Part shown: piece by piece, positions 32,501-42,611 of the stretch
How the letters are laid out: each line of letters begins with the position of its first letter
Numbering within the stretch: the stretch's first letter is position 1
Origin: Undaria pinnatifida
Taxonomy: Eukaryota; Sar; Phaeophyceae; Laminariales; Alariaceae
Reading direction: 5' to 3'
Length of the DNA stretch: 64,000 nt
NCBI GenBank assembly: GCA_012845835.1
Contig: JABAKD010000030.1
Span: 9,523,805-9,587,804 of the forward strand
Notes under the pieces: model-generated
The model's database searches: none
What the model was told of the DNA's origin: nothing
What the model saw: the letters and a program-made list of their open reading frames with translations, nothing else
Position numbers and translations under genes: made by a program

Positions 32501-35500
32501 GGATGATGAAGAGTGTTCGAATACGTTCGACGTGCAGCAAGGTCTCAGACAAGGATGCGTGCTCGCGCCACTGCTGTTCAACATGTTTTTCACGGCTGTA
32601 CTGCGTGTGGTCGAGAAACGCTTTCTCGTTGATGCAGCCATCACGGACAACATGGTGCGGCACAAGATGGAAATCTATGATCGCCCGGGTGTGCGCTTAC
32701 GGTTGAAGGTGCGGTTGCTGAAAGCCGAGGTGATCGAGGCACTACTCTACGGCTGCATGACGTGGAGCCCGAACAAGCCTGACCATGACAGGCTACGACG
32801 GGTTCACCATTCCATGCTCCTCTGATGCCTCGGATGGCGGAAACGGAAGCGCGACGACTACACCCTAACGTACGCTGACGCGCTTGCCAAGACAGCTTCC
32901 GAGAGCATAGAGGTAATAGTGCGCAAACAGAGGATATTGTTTGCGGGATTCGTAGCACGTATGGGGGAGGAGCGTCTGCCACAGAGGGTGATGTTTGGGG
33001 AGCTTGTTGGGGGTAAGGGGTACTCAGGGGGGCAAGAGAAGGACTGGTTGGTGCATCTGAAGGAGGATATGTCGATCTTTGGAATGAAATTCGAAGGGTG
33101 GCGAAAGGCTACTCAAATGCTGGCAGATGGTTTCGACGGGTAGAGGAAGGAGCCGAGTTGTTCATGCGGAAATGGCATGAGACGAAGGGACGCAGAGCTG
33201 CAGAGCGACACGCAATGGCCGCGGCAGCGCCATCCACCGTCGGCATCTCTAAGCGGCTGGGAAGAGGAGGTAGGGGGGGAGGGGGGAGGGGGAAGAGGGG
33301 GAGGGGGGAGGGGAGGAGGGGGGAGGGGGGGAGGGGGGGAGGAGGGGGAGGAGGGGGGGGAAGGGGGGGAGGGGGGAGGGGGGGACGGGGGGAGGGGGGG
33401 AGGAGGGGGAGGAGGGGAGGGGGGAAGGGGGGAGGGGGGAGGGGGGAAGGGGGGAGGGGGGGAGGGGGGGAGGAGGGGGAGGAGGGGGGGGGAGGGAGGG
33501 GAGGCGGGAGGGGGAAGGGGGGGCGTCCTGCCCAAGAGACTGAAGTCTGGGTCTGGCTATCATCGTCTTGAAATGTGTGGGCCTTCCAATGGCCATCACA
33601 AGTTAGCGTAAGGTCGCCCTGACTTCTTCGTCTTGTTGCGCTCTCTCCCCAGTGCCATTGATGCACTTGATACCCTTGACGAGCCCAATGCCTTCTTTAG
33701 TCAGTTTCTAGGGTCTGCTAGTATCACGTTATTTCTCTTTTCCTTTCCTTGCTTCCTCTTTTCTTTTATTTTCTTTCCTTTCCTTCTTCGCTTTCTCTTC
33801 TTTTATTTCCTTTCCTTTCTCTTTCTTTCTTTTCTTTGTTTCTTCTTTCCAATTGACTTGCGTCTCACGTGCGTATGCGTAGTTATAGGTACTACGTGTA
33901 ATATATACGTGGTAGCCTTTCCTGGGTGGCAAGCGGTATAGTCAGTTTTTCCAGGCGCGAGTAGTGGGACGTATGCACCAGTATGGACCTGGCACATCGT
34001 AGGCTGACTCCCGATTTCACTTTTTAAAGGTTTTCGGCGGAGGCATGAATTGCGTCAACAGTGATATATGCGTGTACCACCTTTGTTTGTTTGTTTTTTT
34101 TCCCCTCGGGGCCTTCCTCAGCTCCACAGTGACTGGAGCCTGTCCTGTGACCACGGACTTGATTATGCGAGTTTATGTGAGAACAACAACAACAACAACA
34201 TACTTGGGTTTCATATTGCGTTTCATACGACAGGGTGGTAGTCCATCCAGGGGTCTACACGTGGAAAATCAATCAAAAAATCTTGAGCCATATCAAATGC
34301 TCACAACTTCGCTTGACACACTCAACAGTTAGCTTTGAACGGTTCGTCGAATATGTCATATTGTCAAGATACGGGGGCTGTAGGTGTTGCCACCTTCCAT
34401 CCCGGGTATTTGTCGTTTCCTCGTCTAACCCCCCGCCTTGCCGATGGCCCGCGGGAGGTTTTCCGCATGACTTCTCCTTTGTGTTAGCGCCTGTGTTCCC
34501 CTCCACATCGACGAGGGCTCGCCTCGCCATAGAACCTTTTCTGTGGTCGGTTTGCCATGCCTTTCCTGCCCCCCCCCGCCACACCGGCGGTATGCGGCAG
34601 GTTCTAGAGCCTTTTCTGCCCCCCCCCCGCCACACCGGCGGTACGCGGCAGGTTGTTGATGGGTGACTATTGCCTTGTTGTAGGGTCTGCGTTTCTTTCA
34701 ACTGCTTTTCTTCGCGTGTTCCTGGCTCCATAGCCAGACCGCTAGAGGTGTGGGAGTGGGTTTTGAGGAGCCGCATCTTCGACTCATGGTCTAGTACGTA
34801 GAACCTGAGTTTCCCCGAATCTCCCATATTTCTGCATATGCGACTCATCAGCGTGGGCTAGTGTTAAGATACGGCCTCGAAGGGCCTGTAATTATCCGAA
34901 TTTGAGATCATTGGATGGGTTTCGTATCGTATGATAAGGTTAGCGCTTTATATTCGGGAAAGTTAGGAAATAAGATCGGAGGCACGTGCCTCCTATCTCA
35001 GAAGCTGTCCGGGGCTCTGGTGGAATCGAACAAAGCTACGTCTCTACGGAGGCAAAGAAAGTGAGTACTCTCCGAGGACCTGCTCAATTGGCAGACCTGC
35101 AGGGGGCACCCTGTGTCCCCCCTATAACCTTACAATATCATACGTATAGTAGCTCGAACGTACCTCGTCATGTCTATCGTTCTCCATTGAGTTCATGATA
35201 AAAAATCTGGCAGTCCAGCCCACTCAGACAGCGCACGGGTACTATACGCCAGGCACCAACCCGCAGACCGGGTTTACAGTTGACAGTTTGTGATTGTCAG
35301 AAGTCGCAAGGCGATACTTTCACGTTCACCGAGCACGCAGCCCCTTCGCCGGTGTTCCGGCTCGGTTTCGTAAAAAAATGTTCATGTTTGAAGACCTGAC
35401 AGTCCAGTCTACTCACAGAAAGCGCGCCGGTTTTTCGCAAAATAGCTAACTCACCGGCCCACCGCCCTGTTCCGTGGTGTGACACTTAACGATCACACTG

Positions 35501-35559
35501 CCAAGGCAGAACTTCTCAACATAGGCACGCGACGTCTCGACTTCCGGCAGTTCAGGCAT
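23530..35559 (-). CDS. FPG1: Formamidopyrimidine-DNA glycosylase (Fpg/MutM), plant type, seven exons
   Basis: Base-excision-repair enzyme that removes oxidised purines and nicks the abasic site. Exons in order: 35559-35455, 30026-29896, 29347-29218, 28751-28557, 28190-28089, 25336-25236 and 24328-23530. All introns are GT-AG and every phase agrees, giving 1563 coding bases, 520 residues and stop TAG. The start MPELPEVE supplies the catalytic Pro2 and Glu3. Further landmarks are HFGMTG, DPRRMSR, LLGPDP, the helix-two-turn-helix segment [10 protein letters not shown], and VGGRTTA, the zincless replacement for the zinc finger seen in plant and fungal enzymes. About 230 residues follow, rich in Lys, Ala, Ser and Thr with repeats such as [10 protein letters not shown]; this tail is probably nuclear and DNA-binding. 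Intron 1 (5.4 kb) holds a LINE and an LTR-element remnant; intron 5 holds GGCGGTA clusters. It is divergent from the armadillo gene. Identity is very secure. Confidence 0.95.
24329..25235. other. Sixth intron of the Fpg gene
   Basis: Lies between the donor after 25236 and the acceptor before 24328 on the minus strand. Nothing coding is seen. Confidence 0.6.
25440..25556. repeat. Short tandem duplication (about 62 bp) in Fpg intron 5
   Basis: ACGGGGCAAGAA followed by CTCACTACAAGTT and CCTCCCCATTTCGTCGCAC occurs twice, starting at 25440 and 25502, with a few substitutions. Confidence 0.8.
25800..26140. repeat. GGCGGTA-motif cluster, left copy
   Basis: About a dozen GGCGGTA or close variants (GGCGATA, AGCGGTA) are spaced roughly 15-40 bases apart, separated by A/T-rich text such as AATTACAAATATGGCGGTAT. 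It lies in Fpg intron 5, in the same orientation as a second cluster at 27780-28010. Confidence 0.75.
26328..26500. repeat. Tandem duplication of about 86 bp
   Basis: Two adjacent copies beginning TATCATCCTCT (26328 and 26413) and ending in GCAGTACGTACGGTAGTAAAGG, with small indels. Related GCAGTACGTAC pieces recur at about 26700 and 26910. Intronic to the Fpg gene. Confidence 0.75.
27780..28010. repeat. GGCGGTA-motif cluster, right copy
   Basis: A second cluster of GGCGGTA motifs in the same intron as 25800-26140, including the shared phrase GCGGTAAGCGATAATTACAA. The two clusters look like diverged copies of one minisatellite-like element. Confidence 0.75.
31425..33143 (+). pseudogene. LINE reverse transcriptase, broken
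   Basis: One frame runs throughout, interrupted by TAG at 32070-32072 and TGA at 32823-32825; the second looks like CGA decay at a CpG. Recognisable RT landmarks: [17 protein letters not shown], then [34 protein letters not shown] (Asp motif A) and [17 protein letters not shown]. The block that should carry the catalytic FADD/YADD motif is missing: the sequence passes from TDNMVR straight to [10 protein letters not shown]. The remainder includes [17 protein letters not shown] and [14 protein letters not shown]. The enzyme cannot be active. It resembles the LINEs common in algal genomes; I cannot name the clade safely. Confidence 0.88.
33265..33525 (+). repeat. Purine-only (GGGGGA)n tail of the LINE
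   Basis: About 260 bases of almost pure G with single A residues on the + strand, directly after the LINE C-terminal coding region. It resembles the simple-repeat 3' tails of some LINEs. It produces long Gly/Arg or Pro-rich false frames. Its G runs are dense enough for quadruplex formation. Confidence 0.85.
33725..33850. repeat. Pyrimidine-rich (TTTCC)n tract in Fpg intron 1
   Basis: An imperfect TTTCCTTTCTTTTC run on the + strand. It is non-coding and located between the LINE tail and the LTR-element remnant. Confidence 0.7.
34375..35134 (+). mobile_element. 5'-truncated 3' end of a Ty3/Gypsy element with LTR (copy A)
   Basis: 34375-34861 matches the 3' internal non-coding part of the larger element (about 48117-48610). 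Shared features include the doubled CCGCCACACCGGCGG unit and the phrase TTCTTCGCGTGTTCCTGGCT. 34862-35134 is an LTR beginning TGTTAAGATACGG and ending TTACA. So this is a terminal fragment and not a solo LTR. Its LTR has a one-base break in the 26-bp palindrome. It lies in Fpg intron 1, antisense to the gene. Confidence 0.85.
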
Positions 35560-35931
35560 GCTTAGCTTCTGAGCAGAGCGGGTGGAGCGCATCAGATTGC
35601 AGATCGGGGAGCGGGGTCCAGCGGGGTGCAGGGGGTAGAAATCATAATCCGACATCAGAATTATGGAACTCCCGGACCGCACGACGTCCCCGACGAACCT
35701 GCTGTGTTGGTGACCTCAAGGCATCTCTGTTGTTCGCTCTGTCCGCTTCTTTCTGTTTCTGACAGTTGCGACTGCCTCCATATATACGGGGTACACTTCT
35801 TATCTTCACGTTTGACTCCTATGCACATCGTGGCACTCGGTGCATAGAGCTCAACGGCGACTGTGCGTGATGCTGTCAGCTTGAGTTGTTCCGGCCCATC
35901 CCGACGTTGCATTCACGTTCACGGCTCGAAC
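35560..35931. promoter_or_regulatory. Shared divergent promoter region, Fpg / armadillo gene
   Basis: The Fpg start codon (35559, minus) and the likely start of the armadillo gene (35932, plus) are about 370 bases apart, head to head, so both promoters must overlap or lie close together. A TATATACG stretch is near 35780. No other element can be defined by eye. The inference rests on the gene starts only. Confidence 0.4.
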
Positions 35932-38900
35932 ATGGTAGACAGAGGCAGTTTTTTTGTACCAACGACGCGGAGCGTGGCGTCAATCTGCGCCGGGTTGCGG
36001 CGAACGGGCGACCGTGAGGCTGTGGCGGACGCTCTTACCCAAGTAGCAGCAATGCCGTGCTCTCCTGAGGGTCTACGACTGAGAACCAAGTTGGCGGAAG
36101 CAAGGTAAGTACGAGTACAAGTGTAATGCCTGCTACACACGCAATCGCAGCCGTTGTTCTGGTTGCGTGGTACCTGGCACAGGCTACGAAGGGCTCTCAT
36201 GTTTATTTCATCATCTTGGTTACCGGTACGTGCCCACAGCAGCTGCAGTACAGCCACGTAGGGGAATCCTCGTTGCCGCAACTTGATGCGTTTGACATCA
36301 GATTTGGGTGTTCAACAATGCAACGCTCCTTGGTGTGTGTATCCTAGTTATCTACCTTTTGTCGTTGAAGTTCTGCGATACGGCGGTAGACTGCGACCGC
36401 AGTACAGAGCAGAACGGGACATGAAAATCGCACAACCACGGAGCTGTGGCCTTAACGCGCTCGTTACCGTGTAACTGGTATACTCGTCACTACTGTTGTG
36501 CGAACGCTTCTCCGTGTTCAACAATCAACAGCCGACCATGCCTTCACGGTGGACTTTATCCAAACTTTTTTTGGGTGCATTGCAGGGGGCTCGAAGCGAT
36601 AACGGCGGCGCTGCTGACGTCCCGCGGGGACGTGCGGCTGCAGTGCAAGGCGGCCAACGCCCTCGGGTCTCTGTGCATGTCTGAGCACGTAGCAAGCACC
36701 TTCGCGTCCAACAAGAGCAGCTGGGCTGTTCTAGACAGGTGTGATATGTACGAAATTTGAATATTACAGTGTTGCTGCTGTCAGCAGTATTAGTACATTT
36801 TGTAGACCGCTGCGTTCGGGCACCTGTTATGCCGACCGTTCTTTCTGGACACATGGGTGTTGGTCGTTTCGCCCGGCTTGCTCTCCACGTCTCTTTGCAG
36901 GCACCGGAACGGCTTTGTCAATTGCAGCTTCTCTTTTATAGATTATACTATGGTGTAACTAGTAAGTGGCAGCGTGAAAGAACCCGTCGGCCGATGGTTG
37001 GCCTCCAAAGACCTCTTAGAAAATGCCCGCTTAACCCCTTGAGAGCCCCCAAATCCCTCCCTGTACTAACTTGAAGCAAATTTGTCCCCCAAATGGGTTT
37101 CCAGTGGTGAAGGCGTTAAGTTGGTGCTTAATGCATACGTACAATCAGCATTCAATGCACAGAAGAAACCCAGGCGATGGTGTGAACCACCGAGTTTGCG
37201 CATTCCACGACGCTCGTTTGCGCTGAACCCAACATTCTTCATTGTTCTCGCCGGTTGGTGGCGTCACCAGGCTCAGCGATATGTTGAGGTCGCGCAGTCA
37301 GTGGGCACAGGCGGACGCCGTGGGGTGTCTGGGTTGGCTCGTGGGCAACATCTCCTCGACAACCTTGCGCGAGATCGTCCTGTTGGTGACGCAGCTGATG
37401 GTGAAACACACAATGACGGCCGATGAGGTGTTCATACAGCAAGAGCGCAAGCGTGAAGAGCAGGCAACCCGGGGCAGAGATCACAGCGGGAAGGGTTTTG
37501 GTGGGAGTGGTGGTGGTGGGCGAGAAATACGTCAGGCTTGGAAGGGCGAGGCAGAAGGCAGCAAGGAGGACGTGGCGCGAGAGCGTATGGACAACATTCG
37601 CGTGTACTCTCTCATATTTCTCGCCAAGGTGAGCGTTATATTTCGGAATTCGAATAGGAATGAGTAAATGTATCGCAGAGGCTTTATTCGTCAGGTTTGA
37701 TGCGTCGTTGAATGGTGTTCGTTTTCCTCTCGGCTGTTTGCCAGCCGCAGCCTCTTCATGTGGGGACTGAAGCACGAGTGTAACGCAGCGCAAACGTCTT
37801 TCGCGAGGACTTATGTTGAACCTGGTATCGGCTTGGTCATCGCACAAGGTCCACAGCTCGAACGCAGCTCGCCGGCTTGCTGCTCCCACTGTCACCTCAG
37901 GCGGCGCACGCATATCCTTCGACGATGCCTGCCATGGTGGAGACGGGGGCAATCCCGGCGTTATTGAGGCACCTCTCGGCCGACTTCTTGTCAATATCCC
38001 CTTCGAAGCAGCCCCCAAGAGAAGAAGATGCGGGGTATGAGACACACGGAGCGGACGAAGTCGACCAGATGACAGAGCAGCATCCTTCCCTATTGTTGGC
38101 GGCGCGGCTGCTGCACGCCTTCTCGTCGGATCCGGGCGTTAGGTGAGCTGTCATAGTAGCTGTTTTTTCTTCCAGAGTATGCATGTGGCGGACGCTACTG
38201 CTTATATTAGATTTTTGAAGAACGAGAATGTGTCGCACGCGTGCCTACAATCCTTGGTGGGGTTGTCTGACAGGGCTCACGGTGAGGCACACGTACTACT
38301 AGGCATCCATTGCTGACGGAATGGCCCCTAACAGAAAAAGATACCAACGGGGCGGGTGTTTTGGAGCTAGGTATTCACGTGATGCGACTCTCGACGCCGC
38401 GGGGCATAATCCGCCGAGATCCTGTTTGGCCCCGCTTTTTATATTGTCGGGATCCCGACAACAGCGAGCTCCGCGTTTTCAGGCGGCAGGAATGATACTT
38501 GGCGATCAACATCATCGAGAGGCTTCAGAGATGGGTAGAAATATGTATCTGGTACGCATTGCCATGTTAGACGGGTAAATATATGTATGCGTTGTCATTT
38601 GTTATTTACCCCACCAATAGAGGAATGGAGTTTTAGCACACAATTTCAACAGGATATTAGTACGACCCTTTCCTATATTATCTTGTTGACCATGGATTCT
38701 ATCCCGCGGAGTTGCTTGCTTTTGTCGACGTTTGATGATAGCTCTGCCTTTGCGCGAGCAGCTGTAAAACCTTCATTTTGCTGGCTTTTCGGCGACTGAT
38801 GTCAGGTTTCAATAAGGATAATACCAGGCGCCAGATATCTTGTACGACGGGAACCGCGGTACCATGTTTACTGACACACGAGATGGTGGGTGTCGTACGA

Positions 38901-39233
38901 AAACCTGCTAGGTAGACACCCTACATTTTTCCACGCACTTTTCTTGACGCTGCATGCTGTCTGCTGTACTATGGGCAGGACATCTCTTCTGCAGGCGAAG
39001 TGCCTTCCGCCGCTCATTCGCATCCGGCAACGGCTTCGGGTACAGGTCGGAAGTGTAACCGCCGCCGACGGCATGGAGCCCAGTCCCAAGACTCCATTAC
39101 TACCACCACCACCACCATCAGACGAGACGCAAACTGCACCTGCCAGTTGTCCCGCAAACGAGAGGGTTGTGGCTGGGCGAATGACGCAAGACCGGCACGC
39201 GCAAGCCGGGGAGGCTTGTGGCAACGAAATTGA
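35932..39233 (+). CDS. Armadillo-repeat protein, 3' end unresolved
   Basis: A probable helical-repeat adaptor of unknown partner. Exons: 35932-36104, 36586-36738, 37271-37628, 37901-38142 and 38178-38281; all joins keep frame (343 residues), with GT-AG introns. Repeat-like segments: LEAITAALLTSRGDVRLQCK with AANALGSL; RLSDMLRSRSQWAQADAVGC with LGWLVGN; AMVETGAIPALLRHL; and VSHACLQSLVGLSDRA. The third exon carries a charged, Gly-rich insert before RMDNIRVYSLIFLAK. The start is placed at the ATG of MVDRGSFFVP; an upstream in-frame ATG at 35863 is possible. The last exon could begin at 38979 (stop at 39056-39058) or 38995 (stop at 39231-39233); both fit the phase. A frame with a poly-Pro stretch through 39337 is open but does not fit the phase. 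Confidence 0.7.
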
Positions 39234-40762
39234 ATACGGTTTTTGTGTTGGGGGAGTAGACGGCAAGGCGCAGCAACAACCGCCATTGGGAGCGATGATC
39301 AGCTTGATTATTGATCAGTTGGTGCGGAGAACAATGTGATCTTAGATCAGAGAGCTGGGGTATGGTGAATGTGATTAATCGAGGAACGGTAGATATCGCT
39401 GGTTTTCGTCGGGCCCGTGATAGGCACCGTTTGGGACGTACTTCCTGCCTACGAGGCTTGGGTTGCTTTCCGTCAATCAATGTATATGGGTCAAGCTCTG
39501 GGCGGCAATCTCGAGCGATGTTTTTAGACAGCGTTGTACCACTGTTTACTTCATGCAAGAGCTGTATCCTCTTCCCACTATATATTTCCGTTTTGGGAAA
39601 GATGCACGAGCTGATGGATCTGCTCGATCGGCACTTGTTCTTGCGGACAGGACTCTGTTCTGTTTGTTGGCGCTTTTCCATGGACCGAAATAAGGATGGA
39701 TCGCGGACGAGCCGGCCGTGGGTAATGCGCACGACCATTTTGTGAATGTAACTACTGCTTACTACTGAGTAACCGCACATCTACACTGCTGTAAGAAACA
39801 TGGATAAACGCTGACTAGCCCAGTCTGGGTTACAACAACCCGGGGACAGGATTTCTCTTTTGGGAAAGGGTGCGTTGGTACAACAGCAGCGCACTAAGTA
39901 TCAGTAGAATGGCTCCAGCATTGCTTGCTTTCCAGTAACTCCCAGCCTGTCATTCTGTTATTACATAATGTTATATATACAATATAGTACTCGTTTTTTT
40001 CTTTTTTGAGGTATCCTGTACTTTGCTCAAAATGCTACATACAGTATGTGTTATACAAGTATACTGCCTGACTATGATATTATTATGTTGTTGCTTTGTA
40101 TTTTTGCCACATAAAGCTTGTGCAGGAAGCAAGCACAGCAGGATTTTTGTAGCAAAATTGTATGGTAGATGGTATCGTTTCCCATGGTGCTCTCCGAACG
40201 TGATACACCAGAATGTACAACGTCGACATATCGCTCTGCGTTCTACGGAATAGGTTTCTGGAGAATATTTTTGTGGTGTGGGCGCGTGTGGGCGCGTGGT
40301 AAGTGCCGTGTTGCACTCACCTGAAGCAAAAAGCAGAGAGCCAAAATCCACAAGGGAAGTGGTCGAAGGGGGATATACCCCCACGATTTTCGTTCATTTT
40401 GGTAGTATAGTCTAGGGAAAACGCGCCCGCGGAACGTGCCCGTGCGTGCCCCAAACTGCTTAAGATTCATTTCTGACTCACTAACAAGACATCCGCAGCC
40501 CATGCCGAGCTCCCACCATTTTTTTTTATTCGGGCACGGTACTGGGGCTAACGGGGCCGCGACGCAGGGGGGGGGGGAATAGTCTCCCATTTTGACTACA
40601 ACTTGGGGCGGCTCTCCCCCTCTAACCTACTAAATTTATACTACCCCCTGTTGACCACATTTCCCCTCCGTTTGATCGAAAACAAATCCCTTTTTGACCA
40701 ATTCTGGCACCCTCAAACGCGAGTGAGAACAAAAAGGACTGCTAACAGTCACCGCCCAACAG
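39234..40762. other. Spacer after the armadillo gene
   Basis: Possibly a long 3' untranslated region followed by intergenic DNA. Opposed frames of 144 and 220 codons near 39118-39780 show no domain and overlap each other on both strands. Nothing else is recognised up to the LTR at 40763. Confidence 0.4.
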
Positions 40763-41031
40763 TGTTGAGATACGGCCTCGAAAGGCCTGTAAGTGTCCGA
40801 ATTTGATATCATTTGGGTGGGTTTCGTATGATAAGGTTGGCGTTTTATATTCGGGAAAGTTAGGAAGTAGATCGGAGGCACGTGCCTCCGATCTCAGAAG
40901 CTATCCCGGGCTCTGGTGGAAACGAATAAAGCTCCACCTCTACGAAGGAACGAAAGTGAGTACTTTCCGAGGACCTGCTCAATTGGAAGACCTGCAGGGG
41001 GCACTCTGTGCCCCCCACCTTTGATTTAACA
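40763..41031 (+). repeat. LTR copy B
   Basis: Begins TGTTGAGATACGGCC and ends TTTGATTTAACA. The 26-bp palindrome centred on CACGTG is intact at 40869-40894. Highly similar to LTR copy D at 48611-48881. Confidence 0.9.
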
Positions 41032-41234
41032 TGTGGCGTCGTCGGCAGGACAGAAAAAAAAATAGAAACCTGATGACCAGTGATCTGCTCCACCTCCAGC
41101 CGTTGGAGGGGAGTCGAAACGTCGTCTTGAGTGACGTGGTACGGCGGGGGCTTCTTGGAAAAATTGTTGAGCACATACTGTGTCAGCCCCGCCGGTAGGT
41201 ATTTGGGCATGTCCCCGCTGTCGTCGGGGCCACA

Positions 41235-41503
41235 CGGTAAATTAAAGGTGGGGGACACAGAGTGCCCCCTGCAGGTCTGCCAATTGAGCAGGTCCTCGGA
41301 GAGTACTCACTTTCGTTCCTTCGTAGAGGTGGAGCTTTATTCGTTTCCACCAGAGCCCGGGATAGCTTCTGAGATCGGAGGCACGTGCCTCCGATCTACT
41401 TCCTAACTTTCCCGAATATAAAACGCCAACCTTATCATACGAAACCCATCCAAATGATCTCAAATTCGGATACTTACAGGCCTTTCGAGGCCGTTTCTTA
41501 ACA
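41235..41503 (-). repeat. LTR copy C
   Basis: On the minus strand it begins TGTTAAGAAACGGCC. The inner end is slightly degraded (ATTTACC where TTTAACA is expected). The palindrome is intact at 41372-41397. Confidence 0.88.
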
Positions 41504-42429
41504 CAACGGCATGGATAGCTAGAAATATAATGAGGTGATATCAACTGCGTGGAAAAGTGTTTACTACGTTGTTTGGCAGATTTCGATTTTAGGTGGGGCG
41601 TACTATATACTCGGAGTATAATAATAATAGTGATAGTAGAAATATCCGATCCTGTTGTTGCTGATTTTTGCACATACATATGATACAATGTATACCTTGG
41701 TACTTGGTACATGAGACATATTATAAAAAATTAAAATGCACTCCAGCTGCGAGATCGCAAATTTTGTCGAAACTCATACTTGCAAGCTGTGTGTGATACT
41801 CCGATTTCGCGTATTACGGGTTGTGTGTCCTCGTTAAGGATATATAGGTCGGCGACTCCCCTTGCAACTACAGTGTAGCTATCAGGGTCAACAGGGTGAT
41901 GTTAGGCAGTCTGTGCGCCGAAACTATAAAACCCGTTTCTGAGGGGGACGAAATCTGACATCTGTGGAAGGAAATGCATCAGCCCATTATTATGCTGCAC
42001 TGTAGTTGGTACCTCTGCAAAAATGATGGTGGTTGAATTTACGCGACGCACAGCAGTAGTGGAACGCTGTTGATTGAGAAAGATCGGAGAGGGGTCCGAG
42101 GTGCGTCAAATTAGTAGCTGTACTAGTTTCGACAGAAAGAGAGCAGCAGCAGTTTGTTCGACGCGCAAGACGGATCGACGTATGTACTGAAACCCATACG
42201 ATAACGCGTGTACTGGAAAATTCGCCAAACGAAAAAGCCCAAACATTCCACGAGCACCGCCTGTTCCTTCCCAGGTAGGATCACAAGGAAGGAGCCCCGA
42301 CAAGATTATTTACCTCGTCTCCTTTCTCCAAGAGGCATAACGGAAAAGAGCCTCCTCGGGTAAAAAAATTATTGCCACTTCCCCGAGCCCCGCTCCAGAA
42401 GACGCCCACAGGGTCCACGGACCCTGCTT
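41504..42429. other. Spacer left of the large Ty3/Gypsy element
   Basis: No gene, LTR or primer-binding site is recognised. The 5' LTR expected for the element to the right is absent, so that element is probably 5'-truncated somewhere between about 42100 and 42450. Confidence 0.5.
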
Positions 42430-42611
42430 CGTCTTTTAACACGCTAACCCACGTGTTTCAGGTTACGTCTGCCCCAGTGGCACAGGAAGAAGATCCGACA
42501 CTGCGCGACGGGCCAGTGGTGACTCCACGGCCTCCAGCCTGATCAGCTGGACGCTATTCCCGCAAATTTACGGAAGAATCGCGCCTCTCGTCAAGCAGAA
42601 ACAGCTCAGAG

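Larger units (their letters stand above)
31009..33526 (+). mobile_element. Decayed non-LTR retrotransposon (LINE) in Fpg intron 1
   Basis: Contains, in order, the last part of an apurinic-type endonuclease ([11 protein letters not shown] at about 31180-31215), a linker, a reverse transcriptase, a C-terminal region, and a purine-rich GGGGGA repeat tail. It is 5'-truncated, as the start of the endonuclease is absent. Three reading frames are used across the endonuclease-to-RT stretch, so frameshifts have accumulated. It lies antisense to the Fpg gene, inside its 5.4-kb first intron. The left boundary is uncertain (30840-31010). Confidence 0.85.
40763..41503. mobile_element. Composite unit: two LTRs in inverted orientation around a rearranged internal fragment
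   Basis: LTR copy B (40763-41031, + strand) and LTR copy C (41235-41503, minus strand) face each other with their 3' ends inward. The core between them, on the minus strand, matches about 46993-47153 of the large element (the MPKYLPAGLTQYVLN region). This is followed by a short A/T tract and TGTCCTGCCGA resembling 47840-47862. The outer flanks are CAACAG (40757-40762) and CAACGG (41504-41509), a possible imperfect 6-bp target-site duplication, which would mean the whole inverted unit inserted at once. B carries AATAAA near 40925. Confidence 0.85.

Noticed and set aside
33098-33666. Gly/Arg-rich and Pro-rich frames on both strands
   Set aside because: They come from the GGGGGA repeat tail of the LINE.
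34862-35134. Solo LTR, or 5' LTR of the element at 42430-48881
   Set aside because: The adjoining 34375-34861 matches the 3' internal region of the element, so this is a truncated 3' end. Seven kilobases of unrelated gene sequence also separate it from the large element.
39118-39780. 220-codon minus and 144-codon plus frames
   Set aside because: They overlap each other on opposite strands, show no domain and lie where the armadillo gene's 3' untranslated region is expected.
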